From positions 20,937 to 84,936 of the forward strand of contig NZ_JALHAP010000066.1 of assembly GCF_025215095.1 (NCBI RefSeq): a stretch of DNA of 64,000 bases. The letters are read 5' to 3'. Under the pieces are notes generated by a model, which ran no database searches, had not been told where the DNA came from, and saw only the letters and a program-made list of their open reading frames with translations. The translations under genes were made by a program, and so were the position numbers. Source of the stretch: Dryocola boscaweniae. GTDB taxonomy: Bacteria; Pseudomonadota; Gammaproteobacteria; Enterobacterales; Enterobacteriaceae. Numbering within the stretch: the first letter of the stretch is position 1; every line of letters begins with the position of its first letter. Below are positions 1 to 8,574 of the stretch, one piece after another.

Positions 1-344
1 TTGCCGGTCGAGTTTCCGGCTGGTTGAGTGATAGCGCACTAAAAGCCCTTGAGAAGGCGGATTTTATGACACGCATGCTGACGGCGATAACCGATACGGG
101 GAATGGGGTCGCTCAGGCGGTATTGGGTGTTCAACAGGCTAATTTGCAAGGCGAAATTGGAGTGATAGATGCCCGGCTCGGTTGGAACGATGCGCAGGCA
201 CGTTGGCTGATATCGGCCCAGGAATACACCGTTGATCGGGTGCAGCGTGAAATATCCCGCTCGGCTACGGTGGTGGAAAGCGCCAGCAAAATGTTGAGCG
301 AGACGGCGACGTTGCGTGCGCGTATTGCTGGTTCATTAATTTGA
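1..344 (+). CDS. SseC-family type III translocator, C-terminal part
   Basis: The reading frame is open from base 3 to the stop at 344, so the gene begins left of the window and only its last 113 or so residues are seen. The visible part is mostly alpha-helical, Ala/Gln/Glu-rich and without cysteine, as in the tails of the large translocators. Identity rests mainly on position: in SPI-2-type systems the pore-forming SseC (SctE class) gene immediately precedes sseD and sseE homologues, as here. The protein would insert into the host membrane with the next gene product. A TTG at 24 could be read as a start, but it has no ribosome-binding site and the frame runs on upstream. Confidence 0.55.
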   Translation, partial: AGRVSGWLSDSALKALEKADFMTRMLTAITDTGNGVAQAVLGVQQANLQGEIGVIDARLGWNDAQARWLISAQEYTVDRVQREISRSATVVESASKMLSETATLRARIAGSLI

Positions 345-361
345 CTATAAAGGAGTTCATT

Positions 362-973
362 ATGACTGTTATCACCTCACCTTCCTCTTCGGCTACCGCT
401 TCCGCAGCGTCCGCATCCGTCGGTACCACTACAGTCGGTTCCGCTTTACCGACACAAACAGGAGATGATGTCGATATGAGCAATCTGATTGTCCTGTTGC
501 AAAAAACCAATCAGGCGTTGCGTGACACCCTTCAGAAGCGCTCGGTATCACAAATGCAAAACAGTTACCAAATGGCCGTTAAATCGGTGGAGAACAAGCA
601 GCAGGCTGCGAGTGAAACAAAAGAGGCCACGCTAATAAACAGTCTTGCGGGTGGTCTGGGAGGGTTTGTGGGCGGTGGCCTTGGCTTAGGGGGACTAAAA
701 GGCGGCAACTGGGACATTGTTGGGAAGGCCGGAGTAGCTGCAGTGCCTGCGTTAGGGACCGCAATCGGCAATCTGGTCTCAATGGGTAACACTCAGGCAG
801 CCAGTAGGCTACAAATAGGTGCTGATTATATTAATGACAGTAAAAATATCTACGATAAACAAAGTGATGTCGATGGGAATAATATGCGGATGTTTTCCCA
901 AAAGATAACAGATACGACTCGTAGTCTGACCGACCTTTATGGTGCGATGCTAAATGCAGCCAGCTGGAAATAA
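362..973 (+). CDS. SseD-like type III translocator/secreted protein
   Basis: A 203-residue protein with a Ser/Thr/Ala-rich, disordered N-terminus typical of secreted type III substrates. A glycine-rich hydrophobic stretch follows near residues 95-140 (repeated GG and GLG), then a helical C-terminus. This is the layout of the small translocator (SseD/EseD class) that forms the host-membrane pore with the SseC-type protein. ATG 362 is preferred over an in-frame ATG at 341 because AAAGGAG lies 7 bases ahead of it. The 341 start would overlap the previous stop. Sequence similarity to SseD itself looks low; the call leans on position and composition. Confidence 0.55.
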   Translation: MTVITSPSSSATASAASASVGTTTVGSALPTQTGDDVDMSNLIVLLQKTNQALRDTLQKRSVSQMQNSYQMAVKSVENKQQAASETKEATLINSLAGGLGGFVGGGLGLGGLKGGNWDIVGKAGVAAVPALGTAIGNLVSMGNTQAASRLQIGADYINDSKNIYDKQSDVDGNNMRMFSQKITDTTRSLTDLYGAMLNAASWK

Positions 974-1379
974 CCATGCAGCGCTTGAGCAGGGTGCCGT
1001 TTTTCATTATCTGAGCCGCCAGGGATATGTTCAGTCGCCGGCGTTTTTTCAGCAGACGGGCTATCGCCTGGGATGGGAGTTTAGCACTCAGCTTTACACC
1101 ATGAGCTGGCGACAGCAGGATAACTGTCTGTTGGTATGCCATATTCAGGCGTTGCCTGGCCGCCAGGGGCTGGAAAGTGCGGTCACGGCCCTTATTCGCC
1201 TGTGGCGAGAGCTTCTGGCCAGGGTGAGCGAGATCGATGAAATTCGCGGTATGATTGGACGCTACGGCTCTCCTGAGGCGCGGCGGCGACGTAATAAAAT
1301 GCAGACGCTGTTACTGCGTCATGGTGGTGTGTTACTGGAAAACAACCACGAGGATAGCTGGCTGGTATTTCGTCGCTAA
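954..1379 (+). CDS. SseE-like type III secretion protein
   Basis: A 141-residue soluble protein that starts inside the end of the preceding gene (20-base overlap), so translation is probably coupled. It resembles SseE of SPI-2 in length (137 residues), place in the order sseC-sseD-sseE, and an Arg-rich C-terminal region followed by a short strand (residues 110-141) matching the SseE pattern of RR-K-LL then VMG/GGV. SseE-type proteins are thought to act as small cytoplasmic partners of the translocators. In SPI-2 the next genes would be sscB, sseF and sseG; here they are absent and a regulator gene follows. Confidence 0.55.
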   Translation: MQPAGNNHAALEQGAVFHYLSRQGYVQSPAFFQQTGYRLGWEFSTQLYTMSWRQQDNCLLVCHIQALPGRQGLESAVTALIRLWRELLARVSEIDEIRGMIGRYGSPEARRRRNKMQTLLLRHGGVLLENNHEDSWLVFRR

Positions 1380-1391
1380 GGTTCTGATAGA

Positions 1392-1412
1392 CAGGCGCAG
1401 TATCTGCGCCTG
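1392..1412. promoter_or_regulatory. 9-bp perfect hairpin between the sseE-like and araC-like genes
   Basis: CAGGCGCAG, a TAT loop and the exact complement CTGCGCCTG form a strong stem 13 bases after the upstream stop. There is no T-run, so it is either a weak terminator or processing hairpin between translocator and regulator transcripts, or a dyad operator. It is the only palindrome of this strength in the 87-base gap. Confidence 0.35.
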
Positions 1413-1466
1413 AAGTAATAAAAACGGATTAACCGAATATTATTCTCGCTGTGGGAAGGTGTTTTT

Positions 1467-2180
1467 ATGGCCGCTCTACATTTTATTCTTTTCAAAGAAA
1501 TGAATTTCTTACGTCTTAATAACGAGAATGTTCGCGTCGATGCTAATACTCTGGTGGTTATATCCGGATGCTATGAAATCCTTATGCCAGAGGAACGTAT
1601 TGAGCTGTCCTGTAATCAGCACCAGCTACTTTCTGTTTGTGAGCATATTATCGGCTATACGGGACAAGGCAAAGCGACGGGCGATGCTGGGGTGATGCAT
1701 ATGGTGGATTTTACCGAATCTGCACAGCAGACCCTCTCTTTTTTTATACATGCCGACCGTAATCAGGTGATTCCTTACCTTATTTATTATTGTCTGGCGT
1801 GTGACTGGCAATATTTCTGTCACATGTTTTCTTCCTTACTCGCTCAGGGAGGAGAGCTGATTGATTTTATGTGTGAATATGCATTTAACCCATGGCCCGT
1901 GGAACGCTATGCCGCGATGCTTGGGCTACATACCCGCAAATTTAATTATCTGTTCAAAGAAAGCTATGGCGTGACGCCCAAATGCTGGCTGCGTGAGAGA
2001 AGACTGACCCGGGCCCGCATGTTATTGGAACAGTCATCGCTGGCGGTGGCGGACATTGCTGAACAGAGCGGCTTCAGTAATCACGCCTATTTTTCTGAAT
2101 CCTTTCGCAAATATTTTTCCTGTTCTCCCTCCAGATGGCGGGAAAAATATTTATTAAATATTTCCGGTGATAAGGAGTAA
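1467..2180 (+). CDS. AraC-family transcriptional regulator of the type III system
   Basis: A 237-residue protein with a variable N-terminal half and a C-terminal AraC DNA-binding domain (about residues 135-230). The two helix-turn-helix units are visible: WPVERYAAMLGLHTRKFNYLFKE, in which the first helix pair sits, and later VADIAEQSGFSNHAYFSESF followed by the family C-terminus SPSRWREK. It lies between the translocator and needle genes and its stop is 5 bases from the needle start, so it is likely co-transcribed with the apparatus operon. AraC regulators inside type III clusters (InvF, MxiE, EsrC, ExsA) activate secretion or effector genes, often with a secretion chaperone as cofactor. SPI-2 of Salmonella has no such gene at this place. 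Confidence 0.88.
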   Translation: MAALHFILFKEMNFLRLNNENVRVDANTLVVISGCYEILMPEERIELSCNQHQLLSVCEHIIGYTGQGKATGDAGVMHMVDFTESAQQTLSFFIHADRNQVIPYLIYYCLACDWQYFCHMFSSLLAQGGELIDFMCEYAFNPWPVERYAAMLGLHTRKFNYLFKESYGVTPKCWLRERRLTRARMLLEQSSLAVADIAEQSGFSNHAYFSESFRKYFSCSPSRWREKYLLNISGDKE

Positions 2181-2185
2181 TACCC

Positions 2186-2401
2186 ATGAATCTGCAATCA
2201 ACTATAACGCAGCTTTCCCAGCAGGCGACGACAGCTTCACAGGGGCTGGAAGATATTCTTGGCGCGGTTGATATTAACGATCCGTCCGCCATGTTGCAGG
2301 TCCAGTTCGCTCTTCAGCAGTATTCATCAATGGTCAATTATCAAAGTAGCCTGGTCAAAACGGTACGTGACCTGGTGAGCGGCATTATCAGCAAAATATG
2401 A
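2186..2401 (+). CDS. sctF: Type III needle subunit SctF (SsaG family)
   Basis: A 71-residue protein, the same length as SsaG. The C-terminal half carries the needle signature: QFALQQYSSMVNYQSSL and then SGIISKI at the end, closely matching SsaG (QFALQQYS, NY-SSL, SGIIAKI). Needle subunits are two-helix hairpins that polymerise outside the outer membrane. An AAGGAGTAAT ribosome-binding site lies just ahead of ATG 2186. The stop codon overlaps the next start by 4 bases (ATGA), giving coupled translation with the likely needle chaperone. Confidence 0.9.
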   Translation: MNLQSTITQLSQQATTASQGLEDILGAVDINDPSAMLQVQFALQQYSSMVNYQSSLVKTVRDLVSGIISKI

Positions 2402-2646
2402 TCCTGTCCCGTTCTTTGCGTCGTCTGCTGGTCATGAGCGCGCTGGCGGCGGCGAATCATCGGCTTGTGCATCAGGCCCGAGAAATACAGGATGCCTTCC
2501 CTCTTCTGATTGAGGATGCGCATTTGCGCCAGCAGTGTCATGCGGCAATGCTGGCGCTACTTGACAACGCCAACCTGACGTCAGCCAGCTATAGCCCGAT
2601 GTCTGAGGTGGCTCGCGCGCTTACGGAAAGTGGGGTCGGGCAGTAA
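2398..2646 (+). CDS. SsaH-like needle-subunit chaperone
   Basis: An 82-residue, alanine- and leucine-rich helical protein translationally coupled to the needle gene (ATGA overlap). By order it corresponds to ssaH of SPI-2 (75 residues) and escG of LEE, whose products are TPR-like chaperones that stop the needle subunit polymerising in the cytoplasm. Direct sequence similarity is weak, as usual for this rapidly changing family, so the call rests on position, size and helical character. Confidence 0.5.
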   Translation: MILSRSLRRLLVMSALAAANHRLVHQAREIQDAFPLLIEDAHLRQQCHAAMLALLDNANLTSASYSPMSEVARALTESGVGQ

Positions 2647-2672
2647 ATTAATTTATGTTAGCAGGAGACAGT

Positions 2673-3017
2673 ATGACGGTTTCAGCCATTCAGGCAATTC
2701 AGCTTTCTGGCAGCAACGTGGACGGGACTTTTTCTCAGGGGAAAGTCGCCAGCGCGCAGGATATCGAGATGTTTACCCAGCGCCTGCTGGCGGGGAGCGC
2801 CTCTTCTCCTGAACAGAATGCGTTAACCCAGATCCAGCAGGCACAAAAGAGCCTGATGTCCGGCATTCGCGATGTGCCTTCAGCGACGCAGATGAATCCT
2901 GAGCAGGCGCTTGCTACCCAGACGCGGCTGGCTGGCAGCGTTATCGGCGTTGACATGGTGGCCAAAGTAGCGGGCTCTTTTTCGCAGGCGGTGAATAAGC
3001 TGGTGACGATGCAATGA
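2673..3017 (+). CDS. sctI: Type III inner rod protein SctI (SsaI family)
   Basis: A 114-residue protein in the ssaI position between the needle chaperone and the SctJ ring gene. The C-terminus has the rod-family pattern of an amphipathic helix (VDMVAKVAGSFSQAVNKLVTMQ region), which polymerises inside the basal body. ATG 2673 is chosen because AGGAG lies 7 bases upstream; an in-frame ATG at 2655 would give 120 residues but has no clear ribosome-binding site. Rod proteins help set the switch from early to middle substrates. The 4-base overlap with the next gene continues the tight operon. Confidence 0.75.
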   Translation: MTVSAIQAIQLSGSNVDGTFSQGKVASAQDIEMFTQRLLAGSASSPEQNALTQIQQAQKSLMSGIRDVPSATQMNPEQALATQTRLAGSVIGVDMVAKVAGSFSQAVNKLVTMQ

Positions 3018-3856
3018 AGTGGCGCTATCGCACGGTTGTGCTGGCAATGGTTATGCTGCTGAGCGGCTGTAAGGTCGATTTGTATAGCGGTCTGTCTGAA
3101 GTAGACGCCAACCAGATGCTGTCCCTGTTGGTCAGCAGTCAGATCGATGCGGTTAAGGTGGTGGATAAATCTGGCGGACTGCTCCTGCGGGTGGAGAAGA
3201 AGGATTTTGTCAGCGCGGTAGAGATTCTGCGTCAAAACGGATTTCCCCGTCATACCTGGCGGTCGGTTGACGATCTCTTTCCCTCCGGACAGTTGGTGAC
3301 TTCACCCGTTCAGGAGCAGGCCAAAATCCGCTTCCTGCGTGAGCAGAGTCTGGAGCGCATGTTGGGCAATATTGAAGGGGTCATTGATGTGAATGTTGTG
3401 ATTGCGGGCGCATCGGCTGAGGAAGAAAGGGAGAGCAGCGCGGGGCAGGCGTCGGCATCTGTGCTGGTTAAATATTCCCCTGAGGTAAATCTGAAGGCGT
3501 TTTCTGCACAGCTAAAAAATCTGATAAGGAACGGGCTGCCCGGGGTTAATCCGGAAAATATCTCTCTTATTATGCAGCCTGTTAATTATCGGGTTGCTTC
3601 ACCAGGTGTCTTTGCCTCCGCTTCGCTGCCGGACAGCAAAGCTACGCAGGCCAATTCTGCATCAGCTGCCGCTGGTGCTTCTGAAAATGGCGAGGTCAGA
3701 ACGTCGGGCAATCGTTCTCTTACGCAAAAGGTGAAGCAGATAGCCTTATCTGCCTGGAGCCTGCTGGCTTTCTGGCTGGTGGGCTGTGCGGTGGTGGTCT
3801 GGCATGGCTTACACAGGCACAGAAAGGGAAAAGAGAAGCATGGCAGCGGCGAGTGA
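3014..3856 (+). CDS. sctJ: Inner-membrane ring lipoprotein SctJ (SsaJ/EscJ/PrgK)
   Basis: A 280-residue lipoprotein. The signal peptide ends in the lipobox LLSGC, so Cys19 would be lipidated. The YscJ/FliF ring domain follows, with the recognisable LYSGLSEVDANQML at the N-terminus and AKIRFLREQSLERMLGNIEG in the middle. A C-terminal transmembrane helix lies at about residues 249-268. SctJ forms the inner of the two inner-membrane rings on which the export gate and sorting platform assemble. It is longer than SsaJ (249) because of an Ala/Ser-rich linker (about 205-235) before the membrane helix. Confidence 0.95.
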   Translation: MKWRYRTVVLAMVMLLSGCKVDLYSGLSEVDANQMLSLLVSSQIDAVKVVDKSGGLLLRVEKKDFVSAVEILRQNGFPRHTWRSVDDLFPSGQLVTSPVQEQAKIRFLREQSLERMLGNIEGVIDVNVVIAGASAEEERESSAGQASASVLVKYSPEVNLKAFSAQLKNLIRNGLPGVNPENISLIMQPVNYRVASPGVFASASLPDSKATQANSASAAAGASENGEVRTSGNRSLTQKVKQIALSAWSLLAFWLVGCAVVVWHGLHRHRKGKEKHGSGE

Positions 3857-4439
3857 AACTGTCCTGCGGGTTTTTCAGCTATGGTGGCAACCCGGGGAGC
3901 AGATGCATGGTGACTGGTGGCAACGTTTAGAGCTCTATGGCTGGCAGGCGAAATATACGCAGCTTTCCCTGGGCGCCAGGCGTGAGTTGGATCGCCTGAT
4001 TTGTCAGCGGCGAGCCTTCCCGAAGCCGATGGATAGCGCAGAATTTGCTGAGCTATCACCGCTGCAACAGGCGTTACTGCGGGCCGGTCAGCGTATGCCG
4101 ATGCTGCTATTGGCCATGGGGCTGTTATTACTGGACTGTCCTGACTATTTGCTGTGGCGCCCCTACCGGGAAACATTGTCCTGCTGGTTGAGTGAGGCGC
4201 AGTTAGAGCAGTTACAGGTACTGTGGCGCAACGGCCAGCTTTCGCCACAGCTACCGCCTGAGCTGCTGGTACATGAGGCGCAGATGAGCGCTCAGGCCGC
4301 ACTCGATCGGCTGCTGTGGGCCGATCCTGTCTGGCAGGCAGTACGCTATACCCTGCCCGCAACCGATGCCCGGCAGGGATCCGCAAGGGCCGTAACGGCA
4401 GGAGAACATCTGTTTATACGACTGGAGCATTTTTTATGA
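3840..4439 (+). CDS. SctK-like sorting platform accessory (STM1410 position)
   Basis: About 199 residues from ATG 3840, overlapping the end of sctJ by 17 bases. The frame opens earlier (3786), but 3840 has an AGAGAAG-like ribosome-binding site and gives a protein the size of STM1410 of SPI-2, which occupies the same place between ssaJ and ssaK. It is rich in Trp and Leu and soluble, and includes LSPLQQALLRAGQRMPMLLLAMGLLL near the middle. SctK/OrgA/MxiK proteins link SctQ pods to the SctJ/SctD rings. Assignment is by position and general character. Confidence 0.5.
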   Translation: MAAASETVLRVFQLWWQPGEQMHGDWWQRLELYGWQAKYTQLSLGARRELDRLICQRRAFPKPMDSAEFAELSPLQQALLRAGQRMPMLLLAMGLLLLDCPDYLLWRPYRETLSCWLSEAQLEQLQVLWRNGQLSPQLPPELLVHEAQMSAQAALDRLLWADPVWQAVRYTLPATDARQGSARAVTAGEHLFIRLEHFL

Positions 4440-5104
4440 ATCTACCCTTTTCGGTCCCTGTGATTTTCGTAGATAGCGAATGGCGCGGCTGTACGGTTAT
4501 TCCGGCCGCAGAGCTTAGTCGTATCCTTGAAGCGGAAGATATTATCCACCGTGGCCGGTGCCTGGCCGCAGAATATTTGCAAACTGCACGTCGCCAGCGT
4601 CAGCGATGGCGAGCGAAGAATCGTCGCCATCTGCTACAGCGTCAGCGGGCACAGCGGCGCCATTATGCGAAATGCTTTCAGCAAGCCAGGGAGAAGGGGG
4701 CCGCCGCCGCAATCGGCTGGATGGTGGAACAACATGGCTGGCAGCAACAGGTCTATCGCCACCTGACGCAGCAGATTGTACAGCAGCTTGCGCTGCGGCT
4801 GATGCAGATGAGCGCCAGTTTTCCCTGGGAACAACTGCTGGAGGCTGAGGTGATGGATTTGTACCGGGAATTTCAGCACGAGCCAGCCTTGACGCTACGG
4901 GTATCGCCGCGCATGCGGGAAAACTTACCTGAGACGTTAAAAACGCTGCCTGTCAGTATTGAGAGTAGCCCCGATCTTTCTGAGGGAAGCGCGTTGCTGG
5001 AAAACCATCTGATGCGTATTGAACTAAAGCTGCCGCATCAGCTGGAAATGGTGTGCAACGCGCTGAATGCATTAACCTGGGAGCAGTTAAATGAGCCAGA
5101 TTGA
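4436..5104 (+). CDS. sctL: Type III stator protein SctL (SsaK family)
   Basis: A 222-residue protein starting on the ATGA overlap with the previous stop. A charged Arg/Gln-rich coiled-coil (about residues 45-90) is followed by a globular C-terminal region, the layout of the SctL/FliH family that tethers and restrains the SctN ATPase. It corresponds to ssaK (224 residues) in order and length. The next gene begins inside its last codons (14-base overlap). Family identity is probable; no single diagnostic motif is present. Confidence 0.68.
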   Translation: MNLPFSVPVIFVDSEWRGCTVIPAAELSRILEAEDIIHRGRCLAAEYLQTARRQRQRWRAKNRRHLLQRQRAQRRHYAKCFQQAREKGAAAAIGWMVEQHGWQQQVYRHLTQQIVQQLALRLMQMSASFPWEQLLEAEVMDLYREFQHEPALTLRVSPRMRENLPETLKTLPVSIESSPDLSEGSALLENHLMRIELKLPHQLEMVCNALNALTWEQLNEPD

Positions 5105-6155
5105 TGCTCTGTGGAGCAATAGCTATAGCGAGATCAACCGCGAGAGGGCGGATGACATCTCAACCACGAACCAGCAATTATTTCCCGCAACGACGCCGTT
5201 AACCGCTCAGGTTGAAGAGGGTGCCGAGGCTTCTTTGATGGAAACCATGGAGTCTATGGGCCTGGTGATGGGGAGCCGTCTGCTTCAGGGAAATGGCCGT
5301 AAGGACGATGATAAAGACAAGAGCACCCGGCTGTATGAGATGCTGCTGAAATGGGTACCCCGGGTAGAAGGAGGGGCGTTGGTTGAGCTGGTTACCGGTT
5401 TCTCAACGCTGGGAAACGATCCCGGCGATGTGGTTGAGCAGATGCGTGAAGGAGGTGTGCCGGAAGGCGCTATGGTGCTGCTGCTGGCATCGCTGCTCGC
5501 CGATCCGCAAATTGAGCGCAAACGCCGGCGTCGCTTGGAAGATGCTCTGACGTTTTTACTCGACGATGAGGCTATCAGCATTGATCTTCTTGCCTGGGTA
5601 GAGCTGGGGAATTTGCCTCGTGATGCGCTGCTACCGCTGCGCCAGATTTACCAGCAAATTCGTCAACGGGATGACGATGAAGCGCAGCAGGAAAAGGGGC
5701 TGGCCGGCTGGTTTAATGAGGTTCGTGAATGGCCGGACAGGCGAACTCGTCTGCGGGTGCTGATCCGCGCACTGGCGTTGGATCTGCGAGCCGATGCCGA
5801 TCACCACCCTGTAAAAGTGGTGACGGCGTTGGGTGAACTTAAGCGACTCCTGCTGTTTTTCAGCATGGAAGATCACTGTGCTTCAGTCGCATTCAGCGTG
5901 GGCGTTGAACCCGAGCGCATGCTGGCTGAGGTGCTGCATTTGCTGGAACAGACCTGGATTTATCCCGACTGGCTGGAACAGCGAATAGGGATGATGGGGA
6001 TTAGCGGTAGCCGTATCTTTACGTATCTGCGCCAGATGCAGGATCTACTGCGCTTTATGCCCTCACCCTGTTTTCAGGACGACGATCAGGCCGTACAGCT
6101 GGCAGAAGCCTTTGAGCAGCTACAGGAACAGCATGAAGATCAATGTGATGGGTGA
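5091..6155 (+). CDS. sctW: Type III gatekeeper SctW (SsaL family)
   Basis: A 354-residue acidic soluble protein in the position of ssaL (338 residues). The N-terminal 75 residues are polar and likely flexible, with the substrate-like features of gatekeepers. The rest is helical with the HrpJ/YopN-type region (LYEMLLKWVPRVEGGALVEL onward) and a TyeA-like end. Gatekeepers sit at the export gate and hold back effector release until the translocon is in place; in SPI-2, SsaL works with SsaM and SpiC in response to host pH. The following gene is the SsaM counterpart, so the switch module seems conserved. Confidence 0.75.
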   Translation: MSQIDALWSNSYSEINRERADDISTTNQQLFPATTPLTAQVEEGAEASLMETMESMGLVMGSRLLQGNGRKDDDKDKSTRLYEMLLKWVPRVEGGALVELVTGFSTLGNDPGDVVEQMREGGVPEGAMVLLLASLLADPQIERKRRRRLEDALTFLLDDEAISIDLLAWVELGNLPRDALLPLRQIYQQIRQRDDDEAQQEKGLAGWFNEVREWPDRRTRLRVLIRALALDLRADADHHPVKVVTALGELKRLLLFFSMEDHCASVAFSVGVEPERMLAEVLHLLEQTWIYPDWLEQRIGMMGISGSRIFTYLRQMQDLLRFMPSPCFQDDDQAVQLAEAFEQLQEQHEDQCDG

Positions 6156-6532
6156 ATGATATGCAACCAATTCCTTTGTTCAGCCAGCGAAATCTGGAAC
6201 GTTTTCTGACGCTTGTAGGGATTGACGGGCCGCAGATTACGGCAGGCGCGATGAGTTTTTGTCTTCGCGATCACCTGTTACATCTCGAACTGGGGGACGA
6301 CAGACTTTCCATGATGCTCTGTACCTCTCTTTGTCTGAATGACGCGCAAATGCTCACGCTTTGGGAACGCGCCAGCCCTGAACGTTTTGCCGGTTACTTG
6401 GTTCGTCTTTTGGAGCTGAAAGCGGGGGTGGCATTACAGATCACGTTGCCACCAACGTTTTTAGCTGAACAGTTGTTGCGTATTTATCGGGCGTTGCTCA
6501 GTACGCTGTCGCCTTATGGAATGCTGAAATAA
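6152..6532 (+). CDS. SsaM-like substrate-switching protein
   Basis: A 126-residue soluble protein between the SsaL- and SsaV-type genes, exactly where ssaM (122 residues) lies in SPI-2. GTG 6152 overlaps the gatekeeper stop; ATG 6161 is an alternative and would remove three residues. SsaM partners with SpiC and SsaL to hold effectors until translocators are exported. Similarity visible by eye is limited to size, the N-terminal pattern RNLERFLTLVGI (SsaM has RNIQLFIQLAGL) and location. Confidence 0.65.
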   Translation: MNDMQPIPLFSQRNLERFLTLVGIDGPQITAGAMSFCLRDHLLHLELGDDRLSMMLCTSLCLNDAQMLTLWERASPERFAGYLVRLLELKAGVALQITLPPTFLAEQLLRIYRALLSTLSPYGMLK

Positions 6533-6534
6533 CG

Positions 6535-8574
6535 ATGATGCAAAAAATTTCTGACTGGTTAAGGCTGTTTTCGGGGCGGCAGGACATTATCCTGGCGGTC
6601 ATCCTGATCCTTGCTGTTTTTATGATCATTCTGCCGTTGCCGACGTTGCTGATCGATATTCTTATTGCCGTCAATCTGACCATTTCCCTGCTGCTGATGA
6701 TGATTGCCGTGTATGTCAGACAACCGCTTGAGTTTTCCTCCTTCCCCGCCGTGTTGCTGATCACCACGTTATATCGCCTGTCGCTAAGCATTAGTACTAC
6801 CCGACTGATTTTGCTGCAGCATGATGCCGGCGATATCGTCTATACCTTCGGCAATTTTGTCGTAGGAGGCAACCTGGGGATTGGCCTGATTATTTTCTCC
6901 ATTATTACCATTGTGCAATTTATCGTCATTACCAAAGGCTCGGAACGCGTGGCAGAAGTGGGCGCCCGCTTTTCTCTTGACGGTATGCCCGGCAAACAGA
7001 TGAGTATCGATGGTGATATGCGAGCTGGCACTATTGATGCCCATGAGGCCCGCCGCCAACGCTCAATGGTGCAAAAGGAGAGCCAGCTCTATGGTGCGAT
7101 GGACGGAGCGATGAAGTTCGTTAAGGGCGATGCCATTGCCGGAATGATAATCGTCATGGTTAATATTTTTGGTGGTGTTGCCGTCGGTATGTTTGTGCAC
7201 GGTATGTCGGCATCCCAGGCAATGCAGACCTATGCCATTCTTTCGGTGGGCGATGGGTTGATCTCCCAGATCCCTGCTTTACTGATCTCCATTACCGCCG
7301 GGATTATCGTCACGCGCGTGCCGGGTCAGGAGCGCCAAAACCTCGCCAGCGAAATGGTTGAACAAATGGCTAACCAGCCCAGGCCGCTATTTCTGGCCAG
7401 CGGTATGCTGTTGCTGTTTGCCCTGCTTCCCGGTTTCCCTACCCTGGTCTTTCTGACACTGTCGTTAGGATTGGGGATTGGCGGCTGGGCGCTTATCGGT
7501 AAACCCTGGTGGGGAAAGAAACAGACGATAACGGCGATGAGCGCATCGGGCCAACCGCAGTCTGACGATCTTAAGCCTGGATCGGTGCCATTGATGTTGA
7601 TATTGCCGGAAAATTTGGTTAGTCCAACCCTTGAAAAAGCGCTGACGTTATTACGCTGGCGGATGTTTGAGCGACTGGGGATCATCATTCCTCAACCGCC
7701 GGTGCGTATGGTTTCTGCTGGAGAACCTTGCCGCATTGATCTTTATCAGGAAGCCGTTGCGAGCCTCCCTTTGCAGGGTAAAGAGAGCGTCTGGCGCGAG
7801 CTGCCGTCAACGGAAGCTGGCTCGCTCAATCCCGTTACGCTGTTTCCCGGGCGAACCCTTTGGTTGTCCGACAGCGCTGAGAGCACGGAACCTGAAACCA
7901 CAGAAGTCTGGCGTGATGACGCCCGTTTTACCGGTTGTCTGGAACTGGTCATTAACCGTTACGCTAAGGAGTTTATCGGGGTACAGGAAACGCGGGTATT
8001 AATGGATGCGATGGAGCAGGATTATGGCGAACTGGTGAAGGAAGTCCAGCGCCAGCTGCCGTTGGGTAAGATCGCTGATATTTTGCAGCGGCTGGTGGAG
8101 GAGGGCATCTCTATCCGTGACCTGCGCACTATTTTTGAAACGGTGATCGTCTGGGCGGTAAAAGAGAAAGATACCGTGATCCTGACGGAGTATGTACGTA
8201 GCGCTCTGCGCCGTCATATCGTGCATCGTTATTCGAAAGGGGAGCAGTGGCTGGACGTTTGGGTAATTGGCAATGCGATTGAAGAGCAGATCCGAGAGTC
8301 TATACGCCAGACATCAGCGGGCACTTACTCTGCGTTGGAGCCGGATGAGGTTGCCCGCATTGTCGGGCAAGTTAAGGCTGTATTGGGCGAGGCCCACAGT
8401 GGTTTGTTGATCACAGCGCTAGATGTCCGGCGCTACTTGCGCAAGATGATCGAACGCGAGTTAATCGATGTACATGTAGTGTCATTCCAGGAAATTGGTG
8501 ACGCGATCGAGCTGAATGTCCTTGGCAATATTGAGCTGATTGGGGGGCTAGTAAATGACCCATCACTTTCCTGA
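6535..8574 (+). CDS. sctV: Export gate protein SctV (SsaV/EscV/FlhA family)
   Basis: A 679-residue protein (SsaV 681). The first half has about eight membrane helices and the FHIPEP-family block LLITTLYRLSLSISTTRLI, followed by KGSERVAEVGARFSLDGMPG, which lines the cytoplasmic face. From about residue 350 the protein is a soluble domain that forms a nonameric ring binding chaperone-substrate complexes and the gatekeeper. ATG 6538 is a possible alternative start one codon on. The last 20 bases overlap sctN. Confidence 0.98.
   Translation: MMQKISDWLRLFSGRQDIILAVILILAVFMIILPLPTLLIDILIAVNLTISLLLMMIAVYVRQPLEFSSFPAVLLITTLYRLSLSISTTRLILLQHDAGDIVYTFGNFVVGGNLGIGLIIFSIITIVQFIVITKGSERVAEVGARFSLDGMPGKQMSIDGDMRAGTIDAHEARRQRSMVQKESQLYGAMDGAMKFVKGDAIAGMIIVMVNIFGGVAVGMFVHGMSASQAMQTYAILSVGDGLISQIPALLISITAGIIVTRVPGQERQNLASEMVEQMANQPRPLFLASGMLLLFALLPGFPTLVFLTLSLGLGIGGWALIGKPWWGKKQTITAMSASGQPQSDDLKPGSVPLMLILPENLVSPTLEKALTLLRWRMFERLGIIIPQPPVRMVSAGEPCRIDLYQEAVASLPLQGKESVWRELPSTEAGSLNPVTLFPGRTLWLSDSAESTEPETTEVWRDDARFTGCLELVINRYAKEFIGVQETRVLMDAMEQDYGELVKEVQRQLPLGKIADILQRLVEEGISIRDLRTIFETVIVWAVKEKDTVILTEYVRSALRRHIVHRYSKGEQWLDVWVIGNAIEEQIRESIRQTSAGTYSALEPDEVARIVGQVKAVLGEAHSGLLITALDVRRYLRKMIERELIDVHVVSFQEIGDAIELNVLGNIELIGGLVNDPSLS

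Noticed and set aside
3586..4386. Long minus-strand open frame opposite sctJ-sctK
   Set aside because: Ala/Pro/Arg-rich shadow of the GC-rich coding strand; no start signal and no family pattern.
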